Positions 8,666 to 16,378 of a stretch of 64,000 bases of DNA are shown piece by piece. Where the stretch lies: positions 5,274,823-5,338,822 of the forward strand of contig NZ_AP017422.1 of assembly GCF_002355595.1 (NCBI RefSeq), written 5' to 3'. Under the pieces are notes generated by a model. The model saw only the letters and a list, made by a program, of their open reading frames with translations. It was not told the origin of the DNA and made no database searches. Source of the stretch: Filimonas lacunae. Lineage in GTDB: Bacteria > Bacteroidota > Bacteroidia > Chitinophagales > Chitinophagaceae. The translations under genes were made by a program, and so were the position numbers. Each line of letters starts with the position of its first letter. Within the stretch, counting starts at the first letter, position 1.

Positions 8666-10897
8666 ATGTCGCAAAACATAATCAGGAAAAGTGCGATTGA
8701 AAGTATCGGGTATGGCTTTGTCAAACCCGAATACTTACCTAAAAATAAAGATGAATATTACCTGCGCAATCTGCAAAACAGAAGTGGGATTGCTTACCGT
8801 AAGCTCACCGCTTACGAAATAGAGATACTGGTACGGAATGGCAACACCAGCGACGACTGGAACAACATACTGGTATCAGATGCCTTTAACCCGCAGCAGG
8901 TAAAGCATTGCAAGTTTTACGGCCTGGTACGCATAGGCAAACTGGAGCCCTATTGTCTGGAGTTCAGCGATTTAAAAGTAGCCGTAGGTCTTTATAACTC
9001 TACCATTATTGCCTGCGACCTGGGCGATAATGTGGTAATAGATAACGTTAACTACCTATCGCATTACATTATAGGCAATGAGGTGATCATTGTAAATGTA
9101 AACGAGCTTACTGCTACCGACCATGCTAAGTTTGGAAACGGTATCATAAAAGACGGCGAAAACGAATCTATACGCATATGGCTGGAAATATGCAATGAAA
9201 ACGGGGGCCGCAGTGTCATTCCATTCAACGGCATGTTACCTGGCGATGCCTATTTATGGAGCAAATACCGTGACGACGACGCTTTGCTGCAGCAGTTTAA
9301 AATACTTACCGAGCAACAGTTTAAAAAAGAAAGAGGGTATTACGGTAAAATAGGCGATAGAACTGTTATTAAAAACAGCAGCATTATTAAAGATGTGTGG
9401 ATAGGTTCAGATGCCTATATCAAAGGTGCTAACAAGCTTAAAAACCTCACCATCAATTCCGGTCCTGAGGGCAAAACCCAGATAGGAGAAGGATGTGAAA
9501 TAGTAAATGGTATTATAGGTTTTGGCTGTCGTATTTTCTATGGAGTGAAGGCGGTACGTTTTGTAATGGCTTCCCACTCTCAATTAAAATATGGAGCGCG
9601 TCTTATCAACTCCTATCTCGGTAGCAATGCCACCATATCCTGCTGTGAGGTATTAAACTCTTTAATATTTCCTGCACACGAGCAGCACCATAACAACTCG
9701 TTCTTATGCGCTGCGCTGATTATGGGGCAAAGCAATATTGCCGCTGGTGCCACTATCGGCTCTAATCACAATTCACGCAGCCCAGATGGCGAATTTATTG
9801 CCGGACGCGGTTTCTGGCCAGGCTTATGCGTAAGCATTAAACACAACTCACGTGTAGCCAGCTTTACCATACTGGCAAAAGGCAACTACGATTATGAGTT
9901 GAACATTCCAATGCCCTTCTCGCTGGTAAGCATTAATGAAAGCCTGAACCAGTTAACGGTTATGCCTGGTTATTGGCTTATGTATAACATGTACGCCCTG
10001 GCCCGCAACGCCTGGAAGTACAAAGACAGAGACAAGCGCACTGATAAATCGCAATACCTCGAATACGACTACCTGGCTCCTGATAGTGTAAATGAATTGT
10101 TTACCTCTATTTATCTGCTGGAAAAGTTGATAGGCAAAGCCTGGTATTCAAAAGAACGTCCTGGCAAAGCCACTCCTTCCGACACGGTTTGCCAAAACAA
10201 AGGCAAAGAGTTGCTGGCAGCCAACAATACTGTGTTAAATGAGCTGGAAGTAGTAGCAGATGGCTTTGAAAATGCAAAGCGCAAAACAGTGATCATCAAA
10301 GCCGCCAAAGCATGGAGCATATTCAGAGACCTGGTTATATACTATGGTGGCCAACAACTGATAGGCTTTATTAAAGAAAACAAACTCACTTCTTTAAACG
10401 AAATAAAAGCGGCCCTTCCTCCATCTCTTGCCCGTGGTAATGAAGGCGGATGGTTGAATATTGGCGGACAATTAATGCCTGCGGAAGATGTGCAAACGCT
10501 GAAAACAAGGATTAAAGAGAATAAAATTAAATCCTGGGACGCGGTACACAATTATTATGCAGAAGCCAGTAACAGGTATCCGCAACAGAAGTTGAAGCAT
10601 GCACTTTCCAGCCTTTCCGAAATACTGGAAACAAACATAAAAAAAGCAGACGAGGCTGTGTTTACCAGTATATTCGACAGTGTCATCAACACCAAAGAAT
10701 GGATGACAGAAGGTATCTATTCTTCCAGGGCTAAAGACTATCAGAACGCTTTCCGTAAAATGGTATACAGCAACAAAGCGGAAATGGATAAGGTAGTGGG
10801 TAAGCTGGAAGAAAACAGCTTTATTCAACAACAGCAGGATGAACTGGCCACATTAAAACGGCAGGTAAAAGCACTTAAAAAAACACTGGCATTATAA
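8666..10897 (+). CDS. DUF4954-like beta-helix protein next to GlmS
   Basis: A 743-residue cytosolic protein of a family widespread in Bacteroidota that I recognise as DUF4954-like; no function is established to my knowledge. The N-terminal 80 residues contain YRKLTAYEIEILVRNGNTS and FYGLVRIG. Residues about 90-400 carry many short hexapeptide-like turns (VAVGLYNSTIIACDLGDNVV; YLGSNATISCCEVLNS), the pattern of a left-handed parallel beta-helix as in GlmU-type acyltransferases and nucleotidyltransferases. The C-terminal third is helical and ends in a coiled coil (QQQQDELATLKRQVKALKKT). It begins 11 bases after glmS. A role linked to amino-sugar nucleotide metabolism is therefore attractive but is only inference from fold and neighbourhood. 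Confidence 0.75.
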   Translation: MSQNIIRKSAIESIGYGFVKPEYLPKNKDEYYLRNLQNRSGIAYRKLTAYEIEILVRNGNTSDDWNNILVSDAFNPQQVKHCKFYGLVRIGKLEPYCLEFSDLKVAVGLYNSTIIACDLGDNVVIDNVNYLSHYIIGNEVIIVNVNELTATDHAKFGNGIIKDGENESIRIWLEICNENGGRSVIPFNGMLPGDAYLWSKYRDDDALLQQFKILTEQQFKKERGYYGKIGDRTVIKNSSIIKDVWIGSDAYIKGANKLKNLTINSGPEGKTQIGEGCEIVNGIIGFGCRIFYGVKAVRFVMASHSQLKYGARLINSYLGSNATISCCEVLNSLIFPAHEQHHNNSFLCAALIMGQSNIAAGATIGSNHNSRSPDGEFIAGRGFWPGLCVSIKHNSRVASFTILAKGNYDYELNIPMPFSLVSINESLNQLTVMPGYWLMYNMYALARNAWKYKDRDKRTDKSQYLEYDYLAPDSVNELFTSIYLLEKLIGKAWYSKERPGKATPSDTVCQNKGKELLAANNTVLNELEVVADGFENAKRKTVIIKAAKAWSIFRDLVIYYGGQQLIGFIKENKLTSLNEIKAALPPSLARGNEGGWLNIGGQLMPAEDVQTLKTRIKENKIKSWDAVHNYYAEASNRYPQQKLKHALSSLSEILETNIKKADEAVFTSIFDSVINTKEWMTEGIYSSRAKDYQNAFRKMVYSNKAEMDKVVGKLEENSFIQQQQDELATLKRQVKALKKTLAL

Positions 10898-10914
10898 CAT
10901 ACCGTGTATTCATA

Positions 10915-10950
10915 AAAAAGCCGGTGAATCAATTGATTTACCGGCTTTTT
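10915..10950. terminator. Bidirectional terminator between convergent genes
   Basis: A nearly continuous 16-bp hairpin: AAAAAGCCGGT at 10915-10925 pairs with ACCGGCTTTTT at 10940-10950, and the arms continue through GAATC/GATTT to an AATT loop. It has A-runs on one side and T-runs on the other, so it can end transcripts from the beta-helix gene and from the lipoprotein gene. Confidence 0.9.
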
Positions 10951-10971
10951 ATGTGCGCTTATAATATCTTT

Positions 10972-11232
10972 TTATTGTGGAATGCTATCTAAATGAATGC
11001 TTACAGAAGCAGGAGCACTTTCAATCATTTTACTGGCGGTGTCCTTTTCCTCCAATTGCTTTACGCTATCTGCAATACTTAATTGCGGCTTTGCTGTTGT
11101 TTTTGCGCCGCTATCTGCTGTAACTTTCGTTGCAATAGCAGAATCCTGAGTGGTAGATTCCTTTTGCTCGTTATTACTACAACTCATTGCCATCAAACCA
11201 ATACACAAAGCAAACAATAGCTTTTTAGTCAT
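10972..11232 (-). CDS. Small lipoprotein (86 aa)
   Basis: An 86-residue predicted lipoprotein. The signal peptide is short (MTKKLLFALCIGLMAMSC) with a lipobox-like MSC at residues 16-18. The mature part is a low-complexity, Ser/Thr/Lys/Glu/Ala-rich tail with no recognisable fold. The function is unknown. It lies 39 bases downstream of der on the same strand and ahead of a strong terminator, so it is probably the last gene of the era-der transcript, perhaps by chance placement. Confidence 0.75.
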   Translation of the reverse strand: MTKKLLFALCIGLMAMSCSNNEQKESTTQDSAIATKVTADSGAKTTAKPQLSIADSVKQLEEKDTASKMIESAPASVSIHLDSIPQ

Positions 11233-11271
11233 GCGTTATACTTAGTTATATTTCTAACGAATAAAAACAAT

Positions 11272-12588
11272 TTACTTCTTCCTGAAAAACAATCTCACCG
11301 GCACCCCTTTGAAATCAAAGTTTTTGCGCAGTTGATTTTCCAGATAGTTTTTATAAGGCTGCTTAATATCATCCGGGAAGTTGGAGAAGAAAGCAAATGA
11401 AGGGGTTTGAGTAGGCAACTGGGTCACATACTTAATGGTAATGGCATGCCCACGCACTACCGGTGCGCGATAAGCCTGCACCGCCTTCAACATCACTTCA
11501 TTCAACACGCTGGTTTGTACTTTGCGCTTTTTGTTTTCAAATACTTCTATAGCCAGCTCAATGCCTTTGAAAATACGGGTTTTATCTTTTGCTGAAATAA
11601 ACACAATAGGCACATCATTAAACGGTGCAAGGCGTTGTTTCAGGTTTTTCTCGTAATCACGGGCAGTGTTGGTTTCCTTTCCTTCAATCAAATCCCACTT
11701 GTTCACCAACACTACAATACCTTTACCCTTACGGGCAGCTAAAGAATAGATATTGATATCCTGTGCAGTAATGCCTTTGTCGGCATCAATGAGCAATAAA
11801 CACACATCCGCTTCGTCCATTGCTTTAATAGCACGGATGATGGAGTAAAACTCCAGATCGTCTTTTTCCTTACTCTTTTTACGAATACCGGCTGTATCAA
11901 TTAATATAAACTCTTTCTGATACAGGTTATAATGGGTATGAATAGTATCACGTGTTGTGCCAGCTATATCACTTACAATGGTACGCTCTTCACCAATCAG
12001 TGCATTCAATAAAGATGACTTACCTACGTTCGGTTGCCCCATAATAGCAAAACGTGGCAATTCATTTTCACCTATTTCAGTTTCTTCCGCATCAACAGGC
12101 ATCATTTCAGTAACAGCATCCAGTAATTCGCCGGTGCCGCTTCCCGTCATGCTGCTCAGGAAAAAGATACTATCAAAGCCCATGCTATAGAACTCAGTAG
12201 CAGCCAATTGCCTTTCACTGTTATCCACCTTATTCACTGCTAAAAACACTGGTCTTTTAGTACGACGCAGCATATCAGCCATAGCCTCATCCAGCTCCGT
12301 AATACCCACAGCTGCATCTGTCATAAACACCAGCACATCAGCTTCATCTATCGCTATTTTTACCTGTTTGCGAATTTCGGTTTCAAACACATCGTCCGAA
12401 CCAACCACAAAACCACCGGTATCAATTACGTTGAAAGTTCTCCCATTCCAGTCTGTTATGCCATACTGGCGATCGCGCGTAACACCGCTTACATCGTCCA
12501 CAATCGCCTTACGCGATTCCAGAAGACGATTAAAAAATGTACTCTTTCCCACGTTGGGTCTACCAACTATCGCTACAGTAAATGACAT
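11272..12588 (-). CDS. der: Ribosome-assembly GTPase Der (EngA)
   Basis: A 438-residue double-GTPase needed for 50S ribosomal subunit assembly. Two G domains are visible, each with a P-loop (GRPNVGKST near residue 8, GQPNVGKSS near 184) and NKxD motifs (NKVD, NKWD). A C-terminal KH-like domain (about 350-438) ends in basic residues RLFFRKK. The length is standard for the family. It begins 11 bases after the end of era, on the same strand; pairing of these two ribosome-biogenesis GTPases in one operon makes functional sense. Confidence 0.97.
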   Translation of the reverse strand: MSFTVAIVGRPNVGKSTFFNRLLESRKAIVDDVSGVTRDRQYGITDWNGRTFNVIDTGGFVVGSDDVFETEIRKQVKIAIDEADVLVFMTDAAVGITELDEAMADMLRRTKRPVFLAVNKVDNSERQLAATEFYSMGFDSIFFLSSMTGSGTGELLDAVTEMMPVDAEETEIGENELPRFAIMGQPNVGKSSLLNALIGEERTIVSDIAGTTRDTIHTHYNLYQKEFILIDTAGIRKKSKEKDDLEFYSIIRAIKAMDEADVCLLLIDADKGITAQDINIYSLAARKGKGIVVLVNKWDLIEGKETNTARDYEKNLKQRLAPFNDVPIVFISAKDKTRIFKGIELAIEVFENKKRKVQTSVLNEVMLKAVQAYRAPVVRGHAITIKYVTQLPTQTPSFAFFSNFPDDIKQPYKNYLENQLRKNFDFKGVPVRLFFRKK

Positions 12589-12599
12589 AATAACTATTA

Positions 12600-13472
12600 T
12601 TAATGGTAACCGTATTCTTTTAATTGCTGGTCATTATCGCGCCACTTAGGTCGCACTTTAATAAACAATTGAAGAAATACTTTTTGTTGCAAAAAGGCTT
12701 CAATGTCTTCACGCGCAGCCGAGCCTATCTGTTTAATCATAGAACCCTTCTCTCCTATCAATATCGCTTTCTGCGATTCGCGCTGAACAATAATATCTGC
12801 CTGTATTTTTATTAATGTATCCTTTTCTTTAAACTCATTCACCAACACCGCCGTATGATACGGTATTTCATCACCAAACAACAGAAACACCTTTTCACGT
12901 ACCATTTCGCCCACAAAAAACTTAGTGGGTAAATCGGTCAGATCTTCATCATTGTAAAACGGATCACCTTCCGGTAAAAAATGAATGATGGCATTTTTTA
13001 ATTCATCCAGGTTACTTTGCTTCAACGCAGAAATAGTAATCACTTGTTTGGCATAAGGCTGTGCCGCAAAAAAGGCTTTCACTTCTTCCAGCGCTGCCGG
13101 CTTTACTGCATCCGTTTTATTAATCACCACCACACAAGGCACCTTCAACCGTAAACTACTAAACAGTTCATGGTTTTCTTCCTTACTGTCTTTGGCATCC
13201 ACCATCAACAGCGCCACATCCGCATCTTCCAATGCATTTTTTACCGAGCCCATCATTTTTTGATGCAACTTATACTTAGGCTCTATAATGCCCGGTGTAT
13301 CGGAAAATATGATCTGGTATTGACCTGGCTCTGTTAAAAAGCCTTTGATGCGATGGCGTGTAGTTTGAACTTTGGAAGATACAATAGCTAGCTTTTCACC
13401 GAGTAATGCATTTAACAAGGTGCTTTTTCCCGCGTTGGGCTTACCGAATATGTTAACAAAACCTGCCTTCAT
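12600..13472 (-). CDS. era: Ribosome-assembly GTPase Era
   Basis: A 290-residue Ras-like GTPase that binds the 3' end of 16S rRNA and assists 30S maturation. The P-loop GKPNAGKST is at about 11-19, DTPG near 59-62, NKTD near 120, and the C-terminal KH domain (about 205-285) contains GEKGSMIKQIG. Start ATG at 13472. Upstream lies a hairpin and the first of three initiator tRNA genes, on the same strand. A translation-related tRNA and two ribosome GTPases are therefore neighbours, although the hairpin probably separates their transcripts. Confidence 0.97.
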   Translation of the reverse strand: MKAGFVNIFGKPNAGKSTLLNALLGEKLAIVSSKVQTTRHRIKGFLTEPGQYQIIFSDTPGIIEPKYKLHQKMMGSVKNALEDADVALLMVDAKDSKEENHELFSSLRLKVPCVVVINKTDAVKPAALEEVKAFFAAQPYAKQVITISALKQSNLDELKNAIIHFLPEGDPFYNDEDLTDLPTKFFVGEMVREKVFLLFGDEIPYHTAVLVNEFKEKDTLIKIQADIIVQRESQKAILIGEKGSMIKQIGSAAREDIEAFLQQKVFLQLFIKVRPKWRDNDQQLKEYGYH

Positions 13473-13510
13473 ATACTATAAAACTAGCACTTCCGTTGCT
13501 ATAAATGAAT

Positions 13511-13530
13511 AAGGCCCCCTAAGAGGCCTT
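13511..13530 (-). terminator. Hairpin after first tRNA-fMet copy
   Basis: Six-bp stem AAGGCC / GGCCTT with an 8-base loop directly downstream of the tRNA 3' end and before era. The T-run on the minus strand is weak, so it may act as a processing signal or a leaky terminator. Confidence 0.5.
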
Positions 13531-13535
13531 TTTGG

Positions 13536-13607
<72 letters not shown>

Positions 13608-13617
13608 ATTTGGATTG

Positions 13618-13647
13618 CAAATGTAGAACTATTATTCATATAAACAA
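13618..13647 (-). promoter_or_regulatory. Bacteroidota-type promoter of tRNA-fMet copy 1
   Basis: On the minus strand, TTG (13645-13647) is followed after 19 bases by TACATTTG (13618-13625), matching the TTTG / TAnnTTTG consensus. The element ends 10 bases before the first tRNA base. Confidence 0.65.
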
Positions 13648-13735
13648 GAAGAAATTAGTTTTTTGAGAAAATAGTTATCTAAGGTTTTATTAGAGAGTAG
13701 CTTGCATTTACATTTTCAATACTCAATCCTAAAAA

Positions 13736-14848
13736 ATGAAAAAACAACACATCATTTTATTATCAGCAGCCTTATTCATCTGTAAAACATTGTCTGCACA
13801 GTCGTCTACCCAGCCCTCCTCCTCAGATCCAGAAACTTTACAAACTGTAATGGAACGAGGCAACAGCACCACAACTTCTATCAATATGACCCTGACGACA
13901 GATTTTATCAATATGAATTCTAATGGTCTGCAGCCGGTTCAGGTAAATGCTTATAACACCAATGCTCAGGGCTTTAGAATCATACAACGTAGTAATAACC
14001 CTTTAAGCTTATGGACAAACACAACAGAAAGGCTTACCATTGATGGCAATGGTTTTGTTGGAATAGGCACCGCATCGCCTGTTAGCAGGTTGTCTGTTAA
14101 TGGAACAGCAGATTTTCAAACAAGAATAGGTTTTAATAACAAAACCCAACATTTTGGAGATGGTACCATGTTCATTAATACTATCAATGGAATCAATGAC
14201 CTGGGAATAAGAAATGATGTAGGTGATGTCTTATTTGCCTCGGGTGGTCATACCTCACAAATGTTTTTAAAACCTTCTGGCAATGTTGGCATTGGCACTT
14301 CTATGCCTGCCTACAAGCTGGATGTAAGTGGTACCAGCCGTTTTGATTATGCAGTTATAGGAAGCGGAGTACAAGGCTTTTACCAGGATGCCATTAATGG
14401 AGCTTACAGAGCCAATAATTCGAGCAGTGATAATGGATTTTATTTTCAAAATTATCAAGGAGCATCAACCAGCATGTATATTGGCTTAACAGGTGCTTAT
14501 GCTGGAAGAGTTGGCATTGGTACTGTGGCTCCCCAAAGTGAACTAGCAGTAAAAGGCACTATTACTTCTCAAAAAATAAAAGTAACATTAAAAGATTGGG
14601 CGGACTATGTATTTGACTCCTCTTATCCTTTAAAGTCTCTGAGCCAGGTAGAAACATATATTCAGCAGAATAAACATTTACCTGAAATTCCTACTGCTGC
14701 TGAAGTAGAGACAGGCGGTATTGATTTAGGTACCAACCAAGTATTGCTGCTAAAAAAAATAGAAGAGCTTACGCTGTATATTATCCAGCAAAATAAAGAC
14801 ATGCAGGAAATGAAAGAGAGAATTAAAGCACTCGAATCAACGAAGTAA
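13736..14848 (+). CDS. Secreted tail-fibre-like protein with GIGT repeats
   Basis: A 370-residue secreted protein with a signal peptide (MKKQHIILLSAALFICKTLSA). Three repeats carry the motif G-x-VGIGT-x-x-P followed by L-x-V-x-GT (VGIGTASPVSRLSVNGT, VGIGTSMPAYKLDVSGT, VGIGTVAPQSELAVKGT), the beta-rich pattern of phage tail-fibre and many Bacteroidota surface proteins. The C-terminus has the region WADYVFDSSYPLKSLSQVE, then NKHLPEIPTAAEV, then a coiled coil (KKIEELTLYIIQQNKDMQEM). I know this C-terminal block as common in this phylum but not its function. It sits on the opposite strand between two copies of tRNA-fMet and ends at a bidirectional terminator. Confidence 0.8.
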   Translation: MKKQHIILLSAALFICKTLSAQSSTQPSSSDPETLQTVMERGNSTTTSINMTLTTDFINMNSNGLQPVQVNAYNTNAQGFRIIQRSNNPLSLWTNTTERLTIDGNGFVGIGTASPVSRLSVNGTADFQTRIGFNNKTQHFGDGTMFINTINGINDLGIRNDVGDVLFASGGHTSQMFLKPSGNVGIGTSMPAYKLDVSGTSRFDYAVIGSGVQGFYQDAINGAYRANNSSSDNGFYFQNYQGASTSMYIGLTGAYAGRVGIGTVAPQSELAVKGTITSQKIKVTLKDWADYVFDSSYPLKSLSQVETYIQQNKHLPEIPTAAEVETGGIDLGTNQVLLLKKIEELTLYIIQQNKDMQEMKERIKALESTK

Positions 14849-14862
14849 AGATTAAAGAAAAT

Positions 14863-14891
14863 AAAAAAGGCTTCAAAATGAAGCCTTTTTT
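14863..14891. terminator. Bidirectional terminator
   Basis: Thirteen-bp perfect stem AAAAAAGGCTTCA / TGAAGCCTTTTTT with a 3-base loop, between the convergent tail-fibre-like gene and the second tRNA-fMet copy. Confidence 0.9.
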
Positions 14892-14901
14892 ATTTATTAA
14901 G

Positions 14902-14973
<72 letters not shown>

Positions 14974-14983
14974 ATTTGGACAG

Positions 14984-15013
14984 CGAATGTAGAACTATTA
15001 CTGATATAAACAA
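14984..15013 (-). promoter_or_regulatory. Variant promoter of tRNA-fMet copy 2
   Basis: TTG (15011-15013), a 19-base spacer, then TACATTCG (14984-14991). The -7 element differs from TAnnTTTG by one T-to-C change, which may weaken it. Confidence 0.5.
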
Positions 15014-15197
15014 GAAGAAATTATTTTTTTAAGAATTTTAGCTTGTGCTTATCCTAACGAAGAAGTGTTGTCGATTCATAAATTTTATCAGGGACCGTGT
15101 AAAACTTGTGGAGCAGAATAGCCGGATCAAGTATATAAACCACATACATGACCAGATATACTTTACTATTAATTCCAAGGATAATACATAAACGAAA

Positions 15198-15219
15198 AAA
15201 GGTCTCGAATGAGACCTTT
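15198..15219 (-). terminator. Terminator after third tRNA-fMet copy
   Basis: Nine-bp perfect stem AAAGGTCTC / GAGACCTTT with loop GAAT, followed by a T-run on the minus strand, six bases beyond the tRNA 3' end. Confidence 0.85.
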
Positions 15220-15225
15220 CAGAAG

Positions 15226-15297
<72 letters not shown>

Positions 15298-15307
15298 ATT
15301 TGGATTG

Positions 15308-15339
15308 CAAATGTAGGAGCAATTAGTACACCCGCCAAA
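15308..15339 (-). promoter_or_regulatory. Promoter of tRNA-fMet copy 3
   Basis: TTTG (15336-15339), a 20-base spacer, and TACATTTG (15308-15315) on the minus strand: a full match to the Bacteroidota consensus. Confidence 0.65.
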
Positions 15340-15358
15340 TCTTTTAATACTTTGTTTA

Positions 15359-16087
15359 TCAATCTTTTCTCTTTATAGAAGAAGCGCCGCTTGTTTCAAT
15401 GTTTTTAGCAACCGCGCTACCCTTATATCCTATGCTGCTAGCACCACTGGCTTCTGCACTTAATTCTTTAGTTACAGTAATGCTGATGCCCGATGCACCG
15501 GAAGCTTCTGCATTGCAGGTGGCAGTAGTTAAGTCGTAGCCTTTTACACTGCTGGCGCCACTGGCTTCTACATTGAACACATCCACACTACCAGATACAG
15601 TAACACTGGATGCCCCTGTAGCTTCCAGGTTAATGGAGGAACCGGCTAATGCACCTTTAAATGAACTGGCACCGGAAACTTCCATATTCAGCTGTTTCAC
15701 ATGAATGCTTCCACTTACCTGCACCGTTGAAGCGCCATTCACTTCCAGATTGTTTAATTCAGTAACAGTTACATAGGCTTTAATATTTTTATTACCCCAG
15801 TTCCAGCCATTCCACGCACCAGACTCCGGATGAATATATAAAACACCATTCTTTACCTCTGTTTTAATCTTGGCCACATATTTTTCATCACTGGCGCTTA
15901 CAGCCACTGCCTGTGTTTTTCCCTGTGATATATATACCACCATGGCCCCGCCCACTTCCACGCCTGTAAAAGCGCCTACAGTACGCACCTGGGCATTGGC
16001 ATCGTGCACTATCGTTTCCTGGGCAGTGATATCGCAACCTGCCACCAGGCAGAATATTCCTAAAAGGGCTACTAACTTCAATTTCAT
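15359..16087 (-). CDS. GIN-domain (DUF2807) putative lipoprotein
   Basis: A 242-residue exported protein of the putative auto-transporter adhesin / GIN-domain family. From the ATG at 16087 it has a signal peptide ending in a lipobox-like VAGC (MKLKLVALLGIFCLVAGC), then the family opening VRTVGAFTGVEVGGAMVVYI. The rest is a right-handed beta-helix built from repeats of the type E-A-S-G-A-S-S-V, at least seven times between about residues 120 and 240, which is unusually regular. A longer reading to 16228 would add a basic, non-signal-like extension and run into the region upstream of the riboswitch, so I reject it. The function in the envelope is unknown. Confidence 0.85.
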   Translation of the reverse strand: MKLKLVALLGIFCLVAGCDITAQETIVHDANAQVRTVGAFTGVEVGGAMVVYISQGKTQAVAVSASDEKYVAKIKTEVKNGVLYIHPESGAWNGWNWGNKNIKAYVTVTELNNLEVNGASTVQVSGSIHVKQLNMEVSGASSFKGALAGSSINLEATGASSVTVSGSVDVFNVEASGASSVKGYDLTTATCNAEASGASGISITVTKELSAEASGASSIGYKGSAVAKNIETSGASSIKRKD

Positions 16088-16170
16088 ATCAACGAATTTA
16101 TACGTGTAACGGCTGTAAAAAAATAATGTTACAGTGAATTTAAATTTTCTGTGTTTAATTTGCAGCGTTA

Positions 16171-16190
16171 TTCCGGGTCTAACACCGGAA
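16171..16190 (+). promoter_or_regulatory. Hairpin immediately upstream of the TPP riboswitch
   Basis: Six-bp stem TTCCGG / CCGGAA with an 8-base loop, ending six bases before the riboswitch P1 helix. Its right arm (GGAA) could also pair with TTCC of P1 at 16197-16200. It could be a 5'-end stabilising hairpin or part of a switch; no evidence decides. Confidence 0.4.
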
Positions 16191-16196
16191 ACAATA

Positions 16197-16281
16197 TTCC
16201 TCGGGGTGCTTTGCGCTGTAACAGGCAAAAGGCTGAGATAATACCCGTAGAACCTGAACAGGGTAATGCCTGCGAAGGGAA
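16197..16281 (+). promoter_or_regulatory. TPP riboswitch (THI element)
   Basis: The conserved thiamin-pyrophosphate aptamer blocks occur in order: CGGGGTGC at 16202, GGCTGAGATAATACCCG, then GAACCTGAACAGG, then GTAATGCCTGCGAAGGGA. The P1 helix closes with TTCC (16197-16200) against GGAA (about 16278-16281). It sits 97 bases before the start codon of a TonB-dependent receptor. No T-rich intrinsic terminator follows, so control is probably at translation initiation or by another route. A TTAATTTG stretch at 16155-16162 may be the -7 promoter element. Confidence 0.93.
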
Positions 16282-16378
16282 AGGCCAGCTTTCTTTTGTG
16301 TATATGTGTGCCCTCTTTCCTCTGCCAGTACTATTTCTCTGTTCCTCATTTATTTAACGCAAGTAAACTAACAGGAAC

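Noticed and set aside
16088-16228. N-terminal extension of the GIN-domain protein
   Set aside because: Not signal-like, and would place the signal peptide inside the protein.
16151-16357. Open reading frame of 68 codons on the plus strand
   Set aside because: It covers the TPP riboswitch, whose sequence is constrained by RNA structure; no coding signal.
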